Assembly: GCA_027624955.1 (NCBI GenBank) | Contig: JAQBTG010000009.1 | Coordinates: forward strand, 1 to 64,000 | Length of the DNA: 64,000 nucleotides | DNA from: Pseudomonadota bacterium | GTDB taxonomy: Bacteria; Pseudomonadota; Alphaproteobacteria; UBA828 | Reading direction: 5' to 3' | Shown: in pieces, positions 31,847-40,921 of the stretch | Layout of the letters: the number at the start of each line of letters is the position of its first letter | Numbering within the stretch: the first letter of the stretch is position 1 | Notes under the pieces: model-generated | What the model saw: the letters and a program-made list of their open reading frames with translations, nothing else | Told to the model about the DNA's origin: nothing | Database searches by the model: none | Made by a program: the position numbers and the translations under genes

Positions 31847-33283
31847 CTAGCTTTCCAGGGTGCGTTTGAGAAGTTCCACATCTTCCGCAATCGCTGCGTC
31901 GCTGAGACGCAATTCCTCGATCTTTCGGACCGCGTGCATGACGGTCGTATGATCGCGTCCGCCGAACTTGCGGCCGATTTCAGGCAGCGAGCGGGAGGTC
32001 AATTGCTTGCTCAGGAACATCGCCACTTGGCGCGGACGGGCAACCGCGCGGGCACGGCGCTCGGACGACATTTCCGATAATTTGATGTTGTAATGCTCCG
32101 CGACCCGGCGTTGGATTTCTTCGATCGTAATACGACGCTCGCTGGCCCGTAAAACGTCGCGCAGGACTTCCTTTGCCACTTCCAGGTCAATTTTGCGCCC
32201 CACCAGTGTGGAATGGGCAGTCACCCGGTTGAGGGCCATTTCCAATTCGCGGACATTGCTGGTGATTCGCCGCGCCAAAAATTCAACCACATCGCGTGGC
32301 ACATCGACAACGCCGATCGTCTCAATCTTCGCAAGCAGGATGCCAAGCCGGAGTTCGTAGGTGGTGGCGTGAATATCCGCTACCAGTCCCCAGCCGAGGC
32401 GCGAGCGCAACCGCTCCTCCATGGCGTCGAGATCGGACGGCGATCTGTCGCCGGATATCACCACCTGCCGGTTATGATCGATCAACACATTGAAAGTATG
32501 GAAGAATTCTTCCTGAGTGCTGTCCTTGCCGCAGATGAATTGGACGTCATCGATCATCAACACATCGGCGGAGCGAAACTGCTCCTTGAACTCCATGGTG
32601 TCCTTGTAGCGAACCGCTCGGACGAAGTGATACATGAACTTCTCGGCCGACAAATAGAGCACCCGACGGCTCGGATCGCGCTCGCGGATATGGCGCGCCA
32701 TCGCGTGCATGAGATGGGTCTTGCCGAGGCCTACGCCGCCATACAAATAGAGCGGATTGAACGGCACTTTGTCCGCTTCGGCCACTCGGCGCGCCGCAGC
32801 ATGCGCGAATTCATTGGGTTTGCCGACGACGAACTCCGAAAATCCGAAGCGCGGGTTGAGCGGCGAAGAGAGCGCGTCGACATCCTCCTCGACCGCCCGC
32901 AGGCGTAAGAAAGAGCCACGTGTCGGTGTCGGGTTAGGCACCGCAGTCGTCGCGGCCAGCCGCTGCGGATTACTATCCTTCAGCATGCCTGGCGCCGGCG
33001 CGGGGGCACTGAAGGCGAACACCTCAACCGTCACGAGGCGGACATCGGGGTTCATCTCATGCCACAATTCAGCTATGCGGTCGGCATAGCGTGCGCTCAC
33101 CCAGTCACGCAGAAAGCGCGTCGGCGCTGCCACCAGTGCTTCGCCATTCTCGATGCGGCGCAACACCAAGGGCTTCAACCAGCTGCGAAAAGCTGCGTCG
33201 CCTAACTCTTCCTGGAGGCGCGAGCGGATGGTGGACCACTGATCCTCATGAAGCGGATGCGTGGATTTATCTGTGTCAGGCAT
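31847..33283 (-). CDS. dnaA: Chromosomal replication initiator protein DnaA
   Basis: DnaA binds oriC and opens it for replication. The 478-residue protein has an N-terminal domain (WSTIRSRLQEELGDAAFRSW), a linker of about 60 residues, the AAA+ core with LYGGVGLGKTHLMHA and VLMIDDVQFI, and the C-terminal box-binding helix-turn-helix with GGRDHTTVMHAVRKIEEL. It lies three bases after the rhodanese stop, so the two genes probably share a promoter above the rhodanese gene. The AAA+ and DNA-binding motifs are complete. Confidence 0.97.
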   Translation of the reverse strand: MPDTDKSTHPLHEDQWSTIRSRLQEELGDAAFRSWLKPLVLRRIENGEALVAAPTRFLRDWVSARYADRIAELWHEMNPDVRLVTVEVFAFSAPAPAPGMLKDSNPQRLAATTAVPNPTPTRGSFLRLRAVEEDVDALSSPLNPRFGFSEFVVGKPNEFAHAAARRVAEADKVPFNPLYLYGGVGLGKTHLMHAMARHIRERDPSRRVLYLSAEKFMYHFVRAVRYKDTMEFKEQFRSADVLMIDDVQFICGKDSTQEEFFHTFNVLIDHNRQVVISGDRSPSDLDAMEERLRSRLGWGLVADIHATTYELRLGILLAKIETIGVVDVPRDVVEFLARRITSNVRELEMALNRVTAHSTLVGRKIDLEVAKEVLRDVLRASERRITIEEIQRRVAEHYNIKLSEMSSERRARAVARPRQVAMFLSKQLTSRSLPEIGRKFGGRDHTTVMHAVRKIEELRLSDAAIAEDVELLKRTLES

Positions 33284-33286
33284 CTA

Positions 33287-33802
33287 TCAGCCCTGAACCC
33301 ACGGGAGCGCGCGCATTTTCCAGCCAGATATCTTGCCGCGGTGCTTGTCCGCGTCCGGCACGCCTTCAAACCCTTCAATGATATTGTAACAATTCGTGAA
33401 ACCTTCAGCCGCGCAGTGTTCGGCCGCCGACGCGGAGCGTACACCACTGCGGCAGAGAAAGAGGACAGCAGCCGATGACGCCACGCCGGCGCGCGCGAGC
33501 TCAGACGCGAATTCCTGGTTTTGCGACATGTCTGGAAAGCGCTGCCAGGAAATTAGCAGCGGCTTTTTATCCAGAGAGCCGAGCTCGGGCACGCCGACAA
33601 AGTTCCATTCCGCGTCGGTGCGCACGTCGACAAGAACGGCGTCGGCATCGTCCGCGAGAACTTGCCAAGCTTCGCCCGGCGTGACGTCGCCGGCATAAGA
33701 AACCCCGGACGCGAGCCGTTCCCTGGCCGCGCGGCGCACACTGTCCCGATCGACTCCCACCGTTTCTCCCGGCGCAATATTATTGTTGGTGATAATGCTC
33801 AT
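33287..33802 (-). CDS. Rhodanese-like domain protein upstream of dnaA
   Basis: This is a single rhodanese domain protein of 171 residues. The active-site loop reads LFLCRSGVRSASAA, so the cysteine persulfide site is intact, and DVRTDAEWNFVGVP is the preceding conserved strand. There is no signal peptide. It starts about 30 bases downstream of a strong inverted repeat and ends three bases before dnaA, which makes it the likely first gene of the dnaA transcript. The sulfur acceptor is unknown. Confidence 0.88.
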   Translation of the reverse strand: MSIITNNNIAPGETVGVDRDSVRRAARERLASGVSYAGDVTPGEAWQVLADDADAVLVDVRTDAEWNFVGVPELGSLDKKPLLISWQRFPDMSQNQEFASELARAGVASSAAVLFLCRSGVRSASAAEHCAAEGFTNCYNIIEGFEGVPDADKHRGKISGWKMRALPWVQG

Positions 33803-34166
33803 GACTGCTGAAAATTAACCAAATCTCACCGTTTGCGGCGCTTATTTTTAATTGCGCGCCGCAAAGATGTCCCTAGTAATTTTTGTTGCCCCGCCGAGTT
33901 GTTCCAGCGAGTGAGCCTAGAGTAATGGCGTGGTGAGGGACTGGCAACAGGTCCGAAATAGGAACGTCTATATTAATTTGCGCATTTTTATTTCACCCGT
34001 CTGAGCCGCAAACTGAGGGGTGAAAGCTAAGCGGTTGGACTCTCAGCACAAGCCGCAATCGGCGCGCAAATCAAAGCGCCCGCCGAACCTGCAGGAAATT
34101 TGTCACAAGAAAAATATTATTTTTCGCCCGGCGATATTATCGGCGCGAGCGGCAGCGGTGGCGCGA
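33803..34166. other. Gene-free region with four inverted repeats (candidate control or origin region)
   Basis: These 364 bases between rpsT and the rhodanese-dnaA pair contain no supported gene. Inverted repeats: TTTGCGGCGC/GCGCCGCAAA at 33832-33865 around an AT-rich loop; TTTCACCC/GGGTGAAA at 33991-34025; the 17-base palindrome GAAAAATA-T-TATTTTTC at 34109-34125; and CGATA-T-TATCG at 34132-34142. AT-rich tracts lie near 33970-34000. Its position next to dnaA suits an origin or the dnaA control region, but I find no consensus DnaA boxes. Confidence 0.45.
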
Positions 34167-34430
34167 CTAGCCGAGCGCCTTGATCCGTTTGTTGAGACGC
34201 GAGATACGCCGCGCCGCCATGTTCAGGCGTAACACGCCCTTGGTGACGCCACGCATGATTTCCGGCTGAAACGCCTTCAAGGCTTCTTGCGCCGCCGGCT
34301 TGTCACCGCTCTCGATCGCCTGTTCAACCGTGCGCATATATGTCCGAATCCGGCTCATCCGCATGCGGTTGATATCCGTATTCTTTAACAGTTGCCGAAT
34401 TCGTTTTTTCGCCTGCACGGTGTGCGCCAT
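34167..34430 (-). CDS. rpsT: 30S ribosomal protein S20
   Basis: S20 binds 16S rRNA early in small-subunit assembly. The 87-residue basic protein begins [13 protein letters not shown] and ends [14 protein letters not shown], with the usual long helices. The frame opens 63 bases upstream, but MAHT is the family N-terminus (the extension lacks conservation). It lies between echA and the dnaA control region, the usual alphaproteobacterial arrangement. Confidence 0.96.
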   Translation of the reverse strand: MAHTVQAKKRIRQLLKNTDINRMRMSRIRTYMRTVEQAIESGDKPAAQEALKAFQPEIMRGVTKGVLRLNMAARRISRLNKRIKALG

Positions 34431-34519
34431 GGCGTACCTATGAAATTCTGTTTCGGGAAGCGCGGTTATATCGGCACGCCAAGCCGGCGTCAACCGCGCT
34501 CAGTGCTTTGATCGCGCGG

Positions 34520-35293
34520 CTATTTGTTGCTGAATGAAGGTTCGCGTTTGTCGACAAAGGCGGCCATGCCCTCTTTCTGGTCTTCGGTGGCGAAAGTCGA
34601 ATAAAATATCGACCGTTCATAGCGAACGCCCTCTGCGAGGACCGTCTCATATGCGGTATTTACGGCGGATTTCGCCATCGCAACAATGGGTTGCGAAAGA
34701 TGAGCGATGCGCTCTGCGACCTTCATGGTCTCTTCCATCAGTTCCGCCGCCGGCACCACCCGGCTGACCAAATTGGCGCGTTCCGCTTCTTCGGCGCCGA
34801 TCATGCGCCCGGAGAGAATCATTTCCATCGCCTTGGCCTTGCCGATTACGCGGGTCAGGCGCTGCGTGCCACCGGCGCCGGGAATGACCCCCAGAGTGAT
34901 TTCCGGCTGGCCGAATTTGGCGGTATCGGCGGCGATGATGAAATCGCACATCATGGCGAGTTCGCAGCCGCCGCCAAGCGCGTACCCCGCGACTGCGGCA
35001 ATCACCGGCTTGCGGCATCTGGTCACGCGCTCCCACGGGCCGATAAAGTCTCCCGAATAAGCTTCGGCAAAGCTCTTGTTCTGCATTTCCTTGATGTCCG
35101 CGCCGGCGGCGAAGGCCTTTTCGCTCCCGGTGATGACAATCACGCCGATGGCCTCGTCTGCTTCGAGGTCATCGAGCGCCGCGTTTAACTCAGCGATCAA
35201 TTCGGCATTGAGGGCGTTGAGCGCCTTCGGCCGATTGAGGGTAATTTTCGCGACCCGTTCCGTCCGGTCGAGGATGATGTTTTGATATGACAT
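34520..35293 (-). CDS. Enoyl-CoA hydratase
   Basis: This is a crotonase-fold enzyme that hydrates short-chain 2-enoyl-CoA in beta-oxidation. The 257-residue protein shows the CoA-binding [10 protein letters not shown], the oxyanion-hole stretch [16 protein letters not shown], and [20 protein letters not shown], which holds the second catalytic glutamate. The family is large, so a crotonyl- or methylglutaconyl-type substrate is possible. Its place between mutM and rpsT is conserved in relatives and says little about its pathway. Confidence 0.93.
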   Translation of the reverse strand: MSYQNIILDRTERVAKITLNRPKALNALNAELIAELNAALDDLEADEAIGVIVITGSEKAFAAGADIKEMQNKSFAEAYSGDFIGPWERVTRCRKPVIAAVAGYALGGGCELAMMCDFIIAADTAKFGQPEITLGVIPGAGGTQRLTRVIGKAKAMEMILSGRMIGAEEAERANLVSRVVPAAELMEETMKVAERIAHLSQPIVAMAKSAVNTAYETVLAEGVRYERSIFYSTFATEDQKEGMAAFVDKREPSFSNK

Positions 35294-35335
35294 GGCCGTT
35301 ACTCCGTCTTCTGCGCCTGCCTGTCGAGGCGGCGC

Positions 35336-35752
35336 TTATTGTGATGAATTGGGGGATAGCACAAACCGCACCACCAGCGAGCGCTCTTCTGGGATGAAAT
35401 CTATGCGTAACATCTCGCCTTCGCGCGAAAAAACAAGCCCATCGATATTTTGCCAGCCGAATTCCGGCATTACGGCGCGGTAAAACGCGCCGGCTTCTTC
35501 CGCCGTGACCTCGCCGTAAGCGTAAGTTTCGACCAGACGTCCGTCCGGCTTGTCGAAGTCGAGCGCTGGCGTCTGTTCTTCCGTCAGGCCAGCCATCAGA
35601 GGGACTTCGTCGATGGCGGTGAGAAACGCCGCAGTGTCGTCCGCGGCAAACGCGCCAGATGGTGCACCTATTGGCGAGACCACAAGGAAACCGCCGAACA
35701 GCATCGTCCAACCCAATAGAGCCCAACAATATACCCGCATGCGTCCGGGCAT
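35336..35752 (-). CDS. Small secreted protein of unknown function
   Basis: The 138-residue product begins [15 protein letters not shown] and has a hydrophobic signal region followed by a cleavage-like site GAFA|ADD. The mature part of about 100 residues contains ETYAYGEVTAEEAGAFYRAVMPEFGW and ends in a hydrophobic strand LVVRFVLSP. I do not recognise the family with certainty; it looks like a small periplasmic alpha/beta domain. The ATG overlaps the mutM stop by one base (TAATG), so it is translated with mutM. An open frame further upstream (to 35839) lies inside mutM and is not used. Confidence 0.7.
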   Translation of the reverse strand: MPGRMRVYCWALLGWTMLFGGFLVVSPIGAPSGAFAADDTAAFLTAIDEVPLMAGLTEEQTPALDFDKPDGRLVETYAYGEVTAEEAGAFYRAVMPEFGWQNIDGLVFSREGEMLRIDFIPEERSLVVRFVLSPNSSQ

Positions 35753-36582
35753 TAGTGCTGGCGCCTGGCGCAATAAAAGGTCGAACGCCCGCTCTGCACG
35801 ATGCGCTTTACCGATTGTTCGCAATCGCATTCCGGGCACGGCTCTCCTTCGCGGCCATAGACTGAAAACTGAAGCTGAAAATAGCCCAGTTCGCCGCTCG
35901 CCTGAACATAATCGCGCAATGACGATCCGCCGGCCTGAAGGGCCCGGTCAAGAACTTGACGTATCGTTGTCACCAAGCGTTCTGCGCGTGCGCCCTGCAC
36001 GGTATGGGCCGAACGTCGCGGGCTGATGCCGGCGCCAAAGAGTGCCTCGCAAACATAAATGTTGCCGAGCCCGGCGACGATTTTCTGGTCCAACAACGCC
36101 GCCTTGATCGGCGAGTGCTTGCCAGCCAGCCGCGCCGCCAAACTTGGGCCGCTGAACGCATTGCCGAGCGGATCTGGCCCCATTTTGGCGAGCAAGCGAT
36201 GATCATCGATTTCGGATTCAGGGCATAGCGTCATCAGGCCGAAGCGGCGCGGATCGGTATAGGTCGCGATAGTGCCGTCGGCCATGCGAAAAACCACGTG
36301 GTCATGCGGCCCTTCGGGCAATGCACCGGCCTCGCCGAGAGTAAAGCGGCCCGACATGCCCAAATGGACGATCAGCACCTGTCCGTCGTCGAGATAGGCG
36401 AGGATGTATTTACCGCGCCGCTCCAGCCGTTCGAAGCGCCGGCCCGTCACACGCGCGGCAAAGTTTTCCGGCAAGGGAATACGCAGAGTCTGTCGGCGCG
36501 TCTCGGCATAGGCGATGCGCTGGCCGAGAAGGCGCTTCTCCAGGCCACGCCGGACCGTTTCCACTTCGGGCAATTCTGGCAT
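35752..36582 (-). CDS. mutM: Formamidopyrimidine-DNA glycosylase
   Basis: MutM (Fpg) removes 8-oxoguanine and cleaves the abasic site. The 276-residue protein has the catalytic N-terminus [14 protein letters not shown], the lysine region HLGMSGRF, the helix-two-turn-helix stretch [12 protein letters not shown] and a C-terminal zinc finger. The finger reads CPECDC, then 16 residues, then YCARRQH and the stop: the last canonical cysteine is Arg (codon CGC, one base from TGC). The protein otherwise looks intact. It is divergent from ubiE across 46 bases. Confidence 0.94.
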   Translation of the reverse strand: MPELPEVETVRRGLEKRLLGQRIAYAETRRQTLRIPLPENFAARVTGRRFERLERRGKYILAYLDDGQVLIVHLGMSGRFTLGEAGALPEGPHDHVVFRMADGTIATYTDPRRFGLMTLCPESEIDDHRLLAKMGPDPLGNAFSGPSLAARLAGKHSPIKAALLDQKIVAGLGNIYVCEALFGAGISPRRSAHTVQGARAERLVTTIRQVLDRALQAGGSSLRDYVQASGELGYFQLQFSVYGREGEPCPECDCEQSVKRIVQSGRSTFYCARRQH

Positions 36583-36628
36583 AGCGCGTAACGTAGCGCC
36601 TCCGGGAGTGCTAGGCTATCCTCCGCAC

Positions 36629-37399
36629 ATGTCGGATACGGAAAATCACAGCGGCGCCAACGAACAGGTGGATTTCGGCTATCAACGCATCGAGGCCGAG
36701 GAAAAACCGCGACTTGTGCGCGGCCTGTTCGACCGCGTGGCCAAACGCTACGACCTCATGAACGACCTCATGAGCGCCGGCGCGCATCGCGTGTGGAAGC
36801 GCCAAATGATAGATTGGCTGGCGCCCAAGCCGGGATTGCGTCTTCTGGACGTCGCCGGCGGCACTGGCGATATCGCCTTTCGGGTAAGCGCGCGCCTCGC
36901 CGGCGATGCCGAGATCACGGTCTGCGATTTGAGTGAAAACATGGTTTCGGAAGGGCGCATGCGCGGCTGGGACCGCGGCATTGTCGCCGGTATCGACTGG
37001 CTGGTCGGCGATGCCGAGGCCCTGCCCCTGGCCGCCAGCAGTGCCGATGCCTACACCATCGCCTTCGGCATTCGCAACATGACCCATATTGATAAGGCCC
37101 TGGCGGAAGCGGCGCGGGTGCTAAAGCCAGGCGGGCGCTTTCTCTGTCTGGAATTCAGCCCCGAACAGGCGCCGGGCTTGGATCGCCTCTATGAGATTTA
37201 TTCCTTTTCCGTCATTCCGGCACTCGGCAGGATCGTTGCCGGGGACCGCGACTCATACCGCTATTTGGTGGAAAGCATCCGGCGCTTTCCGGCGCCTGGG
37301 CATTTTGCCGAGATGATCCGCGAAGCCGGCTTCGGCGGCGTTAACTGGCGCCCGTTAAGCGGTGGCATCGCGGCGCTGCATTCCGCCTGGCGGGTCTAA
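36629..37399 (+). CDS. ubiE: Ubiquinone/menaquinone C-methyltransferase
   Basis: UbiE methylates the benzoquinol ring in ubiquinone synthesis using S-adenosylmethionine. The 256-residue product has LLDVAGGTGDIAFRVSA as the SAM-binding motif I, YTIAFGIRNMTH and the late motif LCLEFSPEQAPGLDRLY. The ATG at 36629 starts MSDTENHSG; the longer frame overlaps mutM on the other strand. It is followed by ubiB 15 bases later. Confidence 0.96.
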   Translation: MSDTENHSGANEQVDFGYQRIEAEEKPRLVRGLFDRVAKRYDLMNDLMSAGAHRVWKRQMIDWLAPKPGLRLLDVAGGTGDIAFRVSARLAGDAEITVCDLSENMVSEGRMRGWDRGIVAGIDWLVGDAEALPLAASSADAYTIAFGIRNMTHIDKALAEAARVLKPGGRFLCLEFSPEQAPGLDRLYEIYSFSVIPALGRIVAGDRDSYRYLVESIRRFPAPGHFAEMIREAGFGGVNWRPLSGGIAALHSAWRV

Positions 37400-37414
37400 A
37401 CGCGGCACCGGAAG

Positions 37415-38950
37415 ATGCGGCGGACGGCAAAAAATATTTGGCGCCTGGTGCGAGTCACCTGGATTCTCGGGCGCTATGACGCGCTCTTTCTGTTGAAAGA
37501 TGCCAAGATCGCCCCTTCCGTCACCTGGATCGCCGGTCTCGCCCCACGGCGCCGGGGATTGGGCGGCAAAGGCGAGCGCCTGGCCGACGCACTCCAGGTT
37601 CTGGGTCCGAGTTTTATCAAGTTTGGCCAGGCACTTTCCACTCGCCCCGATTTGATCGGCGAGGAAGTGGCGAGCGAATTGTCCGAATTGCAGGATCGTT
37701 TGCCGCCGTTCAGTGGCAAGGCGGCGCAGGAGATCGTCGAGCGCGAGCTCAACCAGCCGCTCGACGCGTTATTCTCGGAATTCGATATCGAGCCGGTCGC
37801 CGCCGCCTCCATCGCTCAGGTGCATCTCGCGCGCACGACCGAGGGTGACGCTGTCGCGGTGAAAATCTTGCGCCCCGACATCGAAGACGCGTTCGCTCGT
37901 GATCTCGAGCTGTTTTACTGGCTGGCGGCGCTCTCCGAACGCGCGCTACCGGCATGGCGGCGTCTCAAGCCGGTCGAAGTGATCCGCACGTTCGCCGACA
38001 GCGTGGCGATGGAAATGGATTTGCGCATCGAGGCCGCGGCAGCATCGGAAATCCGCGAGAATTTTTCCGACGATCCTATGTATTGCGTGCCGAAAGTGGA
38101 TTGGCAGCGCACCAGCCAGCGCGTCCTGACGCTGGAGCGGGTCGAAGGCGTGTCGATCGACGAACGCGAAAAGCTCGAAGAGTCGGGGTTTGAACCGCGT
38201 GAAATTCTGAAAGTCACCGCCGGCGCCTTCTTCCGACAGGTCTTCCGCGATGGATTTTTCCATGCCGATCTTCATGCCGGCAATCTTCTGATCGACGTTC
38301 AGGGTCGAGTGAATGCGGTTGATTTCGGCATCATGGGCCGGCTTGACCGCGATACACGGCGGTATTTGGCGGAAATGTTGCTGGGTTTTCTGCTTCGCAA
38401 TTACGAACGCGTTGCCGAGGTGCATTTTGAGGCAGGCTATGTGCCTAGGCATAAGTCGAAAGCCGCTTTCACCCAAGCGATACGCTCGATCGGCGAGCCG
38501 ATCCTCGGCAAACCGCTGCATGAAATCTCCCTCGGGCAATTACTCGGGCATCTTTTTAAAGTCACCAAAACTTTTGAAATGGAAACTCAGCCACAGCTTC
38601 TGTTGCTGCAGAAAACACTGCTGATGGCCGAGGGCCTGTGCCGCCGCCTCAGCCCGGAAGAAAATATGTGGGCTCTAGCGCAGCCGCAGATTGAGCGCTG
38701 GGCGCGCGAAAATCTTGGTCCCGAGGCGCGCCTGCGCGATGCCGCAGTGGAATCCGTGGCGGCGCTCCGGCGCGTGCCGCGGATGCTGGAGCGGGCCGAA
38801 AGCGCGCTCGAAAAATTTGAAAACGGAAACGCTCAGGAGAACGGCGCGCACCGCGGCGCCTGGCGCAGGGGCCGCTTCGACGGCGTGCATGTGACGCTTG
38901 GCCTAATCGCCGCCCTCTTGGCGGCGCTGTTGATCCTGCAACTGACTTAA
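37415..38950 (+). CDS. ubiB: Ubiquinone biosynthesis regulatory kinase-like protein UbiB
   Basis: UbiB is an atypical (ADCK-type) kinase-like ATPase needed for ubiquinone synthesis. The 511-residue protein has the KxGQ motif IKFGQALSTRPDLI, the alanine-rich loop PVAAASIAQVHLA, the catalytic-like stretch GFFHADLHAGNLLI and the metal motif AVDFGIMGRLD. A C-terminal membrane anchor (VTLGLIAALLAALLILQL) is present, as is typical. It is cotranscribed with ubiE. Confidence 0.96.
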   Translation: MRRTAKNIWRLVRVTWILGRYDALFLLKDAKIAPSVTWIAGLAPRRRGLGGKGERLADALQVLGPSFIKFGQALSTRPDLIGEEVASELSELQDRLPPFSGKAAQEIVERELNQPLDALFSEFDIEPVAAASIAQVHLARTTEGDAVAVKILRPDIEDAFARDLELFYWLAALSERALPAWRRLKPVEVIRTFADSVAMEMDLRIEAAAASEIRENFSDDPMYCVPKVDWQRTSQRVLTLERVEGVSIDEREKLEESGFEPREILKVTAGAFFRQVFRDGFFHADLHAGNLLIDVQGRVNAVDFGIMGRLDRDTRRYLAEMLLGFLLRNYERVAEVHFEAGYVPRHKSKAAFTQAIRSIGEPILGKPLHEISLGQLLGHLFKVTKTFEMETQPQLLLLQKTLLMAEGLCRRLSPEENMWALAQPQIERWARENLGPEARLRDAAVESVAALRRVPRMLERAESALEKFENGNAQENGAHRGAWRRGRFDGVHVTLGLIAALLAALLILQLT

Positions 38951-38973
38951 ACGAAAGCCAGCCCCGGAACCGA

Positions 38974-39987
38974 TCATGCTGCGATGCTGGATTCGGAAAT
39001 CAGACTTTCCTGGTGCCGCAATGCCGCCACTGCATCTTCAAGTGACGTTCGCACAAAGACTGCCGATTGCAGCGGCTGCAATTGACCGACCGCCGACATG
39101 TCACCCGACATCACCACGCCAATTCTGGCGTAGCCGCCGACACTCGGCGAATCCACGCCCAGGACGATGGGCTCGACCCCAGACGGCACCTGAATCGTGC
39201 CGACCGGCGCACCCGGATCGATCACCAGGTTTGACGGGTCCGCACCGGCTTCTTCCACCAGATAGCGCGGCCGGCCCGGGCGAAAGCTCAGTTTGGGGCC
39301 GATAAACCGCATTCCGGTGCGGTCCGATCTCGGGTTGAGCTTCCACGTGCTGGCATAGAATTCCGCCTCGCTTTCGGCGCTGAAGTGATGCGACTCGGGG
39401 CCACGCACCACCCGCACCTGGCGCCGGCCGCTATAGGACGGCACAAGCTCCGGCCGCAGTCGGCGCCCAGCAAGGGTGTGCAAATCGGCGTCGGCCGGAC
39501 CCACGGGTACATCGTCGCCGGGCTTGAGCGTACGTCCCTCGAAGCCGCCGAATTGCCCGCGCGTATGGGTGGCGCGGCTGCCGAGATAGAGCGGCACGTC
39601 AATGCCGCCATGCACGGCCAAATAAGCGCGTGCTCCGGATGTTGCCATGCCGAAGGCCAACACCTGGCCGGCGCGGAGGACGAACGCTTGCCATAGCGGC
39701 GCCGGCGCGCCATCGCAGGTCGCGCCCATATCGGCGCCGGTAGCTGCGACCAACAGGTCCGATCGGGCGCGGATTTCGAGCCCGGCCATGGTGATTTCAA
39801 GCCCGGCGGCGCCGGGATCGTCGCGGATGATGAGCGGCCCGCCAGGCGGATTGCCAACCAGCAGGTTGGCGATGCGCAAAGCGAAACCGTCCTGCGCACC
39901 CGAGGGCGGGATGCCGAGCGATTGACCGCCTCGGCGGCCCATGTCCTGCACCGTCGTATGAAGTCCGCCCCGCAGGATTTCGAGCAT
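38974..39987 (-). CDS. Biotin-dependent carboxyltransferase family protein (KipA/PxpC-like)
   Basis: The 337-residue product belongs to the KipA / urea-amidolyase carboxyltransferase 2 family: VQDMGRRGGQSLGIPPSGAQD at the N-terminus, AYLAVHGGIDVPLYLGSRAT and IVLGVDSPSVGGYARIG. In Escherichia coli the homologue PxpC works with PxpA and PxpB as 5-oxoprolinase; in Bacillus the pair modulates a sensor kinase. The ATG at 39987 overlaps the stop of its partner. No pxpA (LamB/YcsF family) gene is in the window, so the substrate is open. Confidence 0.88.
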   Translation of the reverse strand: MLEILRGGLHTTVQDMGRRGGQSLGIPPSGAQDGFALRIANLLVGNPPGGPLIIRDDPGAAGLEITMAGLEIRARSDLLVAATGADMGATCDGAPAPLWQAFVLRAGQVLAFGMATSGARAYLAVHGGIDVPLYLGSRATHTRGQFGGFEGRTLKPGDDVPVGPADADLHTLAGRRLRPELVPSYSGRRQVRVVRGPESHHFSAESEAEFYASTWKLNPRSDRTGMRFIGPKLSFRPGRPRYLVEEAGADPSNLVIDPGAPVGTIQVPSGVEPIVLGVDSPSVGGYARIGVVMSGDMSAVGQLQPLQSAVFVRTSLEDAVAALRHQESLISESSIAA

Positions 39988-40859
39988 CACGCTAGGCTCC
40001 ACGAGCTTTCCGGGTCGGTTTTCTCCGCCGCCTCGCCCAGGCTTTCGAGCCAAGTGATGTATTGGGCGCAATCGAAGCTATCTTCCTCGACTTGATATTC
40101 GTAGATTCCGGCTTCCACCAATTCGCGAATATGATCGTATTCGTCGCGCGCGATGGCGCGGTAGCGGTGCCGGTCGCCGGCTCTGGCGAGGACCGGGCCG
40201 TCAGCAAACACCGCATTTTTCTGCTGCGGTTCGAAGATATCTATCGGCGTGCGGCCGAACAGTTGGCCACCGCCGGGAACCTGGATCGGATAAATCGTCG
40301 ACGTGGTGCCGCCGAAATTCAGCAGCCGCGCTGGTGTCCAGCTGCGCGGCGTGCGGTAGAGTGGCGCACCGATGCGCTGGCGCGGATCCATCGCGTAGGA
40401 CATGAAAGCACCGGGTACAAAGCCAACCCCGGTGACCCAATAATCGCTGGCGGTGTGCGCCTCGATCACATGTTCCGGCGTCATGTTGTTGAACTCGGCG
40501 ATATATTCCATGTTGTTGCGGACGCCGAAGGCTTCAGCGCATTCGCGCGACCACGGATCGTCATACAAGGCCGGAATGGTCATCTTACGGCTCGGAAGTT
40601 TCGCGACCTCGCTGGCCGATTTTATTAACTCCTGCAACGCGGCGATCATTTTGTCGCGCGTCGTCACCAACGGGTTGTAAACGATGCCGAGCGTGCGGAC
40701 TTGCGGATTTGTCTCTACCAGGCCGTTCGGCGGATGGGCACGCAGGCTGATATCGAGGGCCAGGATACGAAAATTCAAGGCGATGCTGGTCTCGTCGCCG
40801 AACTCGATATTGAGCGCGGTATCGCCCAAAGTCCTGAATATGGGCTGGTGATAAATCAT
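39987..40859 (-). CDS. Carboxyltransferase domain protein (KipI/PxpB-like), long form
   Basis: This is the partner of the KipA-like protein. The 290-residue product matches the KipI (carboxyltransferase 1) family: LGDTALNIEFGDE near the start, VGFVPGAFMSY, and PGGGQLFGRTPIDIF near the end. It is longer than PxpB of E. coli (a little over 200 residues), with an extra segment around ECAEAFGVRNNMEYIAEF and a C-terminal helical part. The start at 40859 (MIYHQPIFRTLG) is chosen over the earlier GTG-type extension because homology-like sequence begins there. It is divergent from coaBC. Confidence 0.85.
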   Translation of the reverse strand: MIYHQPIFRTLGDTALNIEFGDETSIALNFRILALDISLRAHPPNGLVETNPQVRTLGIVYNPLVTTRDKMIAALQELIKSASEVAKLPSRKMTIPALYDDPWSRECAEAFGVRNNMEYIAEFNNMTPEHVIEAHTASDYWVTGVGFVPGAFMSYAMDPRQRIGAPLYRTPRSWTPARLLNFGGTTSTIYPIQVPGGGQLFGRTPIDIFEPQQKNAVFADGPVLARAGDRHRYRAIARDEYDHIRELVEAGIYEYQVEEDSFDCAQYITWLESLGEAAEKTDPESSWSLA

Positions 40860-40921
40860 GGTTTGCTTCGATTTAAATTTGCCGGGGCGTTTTCCGCCAC
40901 GCCTCAAGGGTACTGACACAG

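Noticed and set aside
34020-34232. 70-codon plus-strand open frame in the rpsT-rhodanese gap
   Set aside because: It runs into rpsT antisense, lacks a ribosome site and shows no family feature; probably chance.
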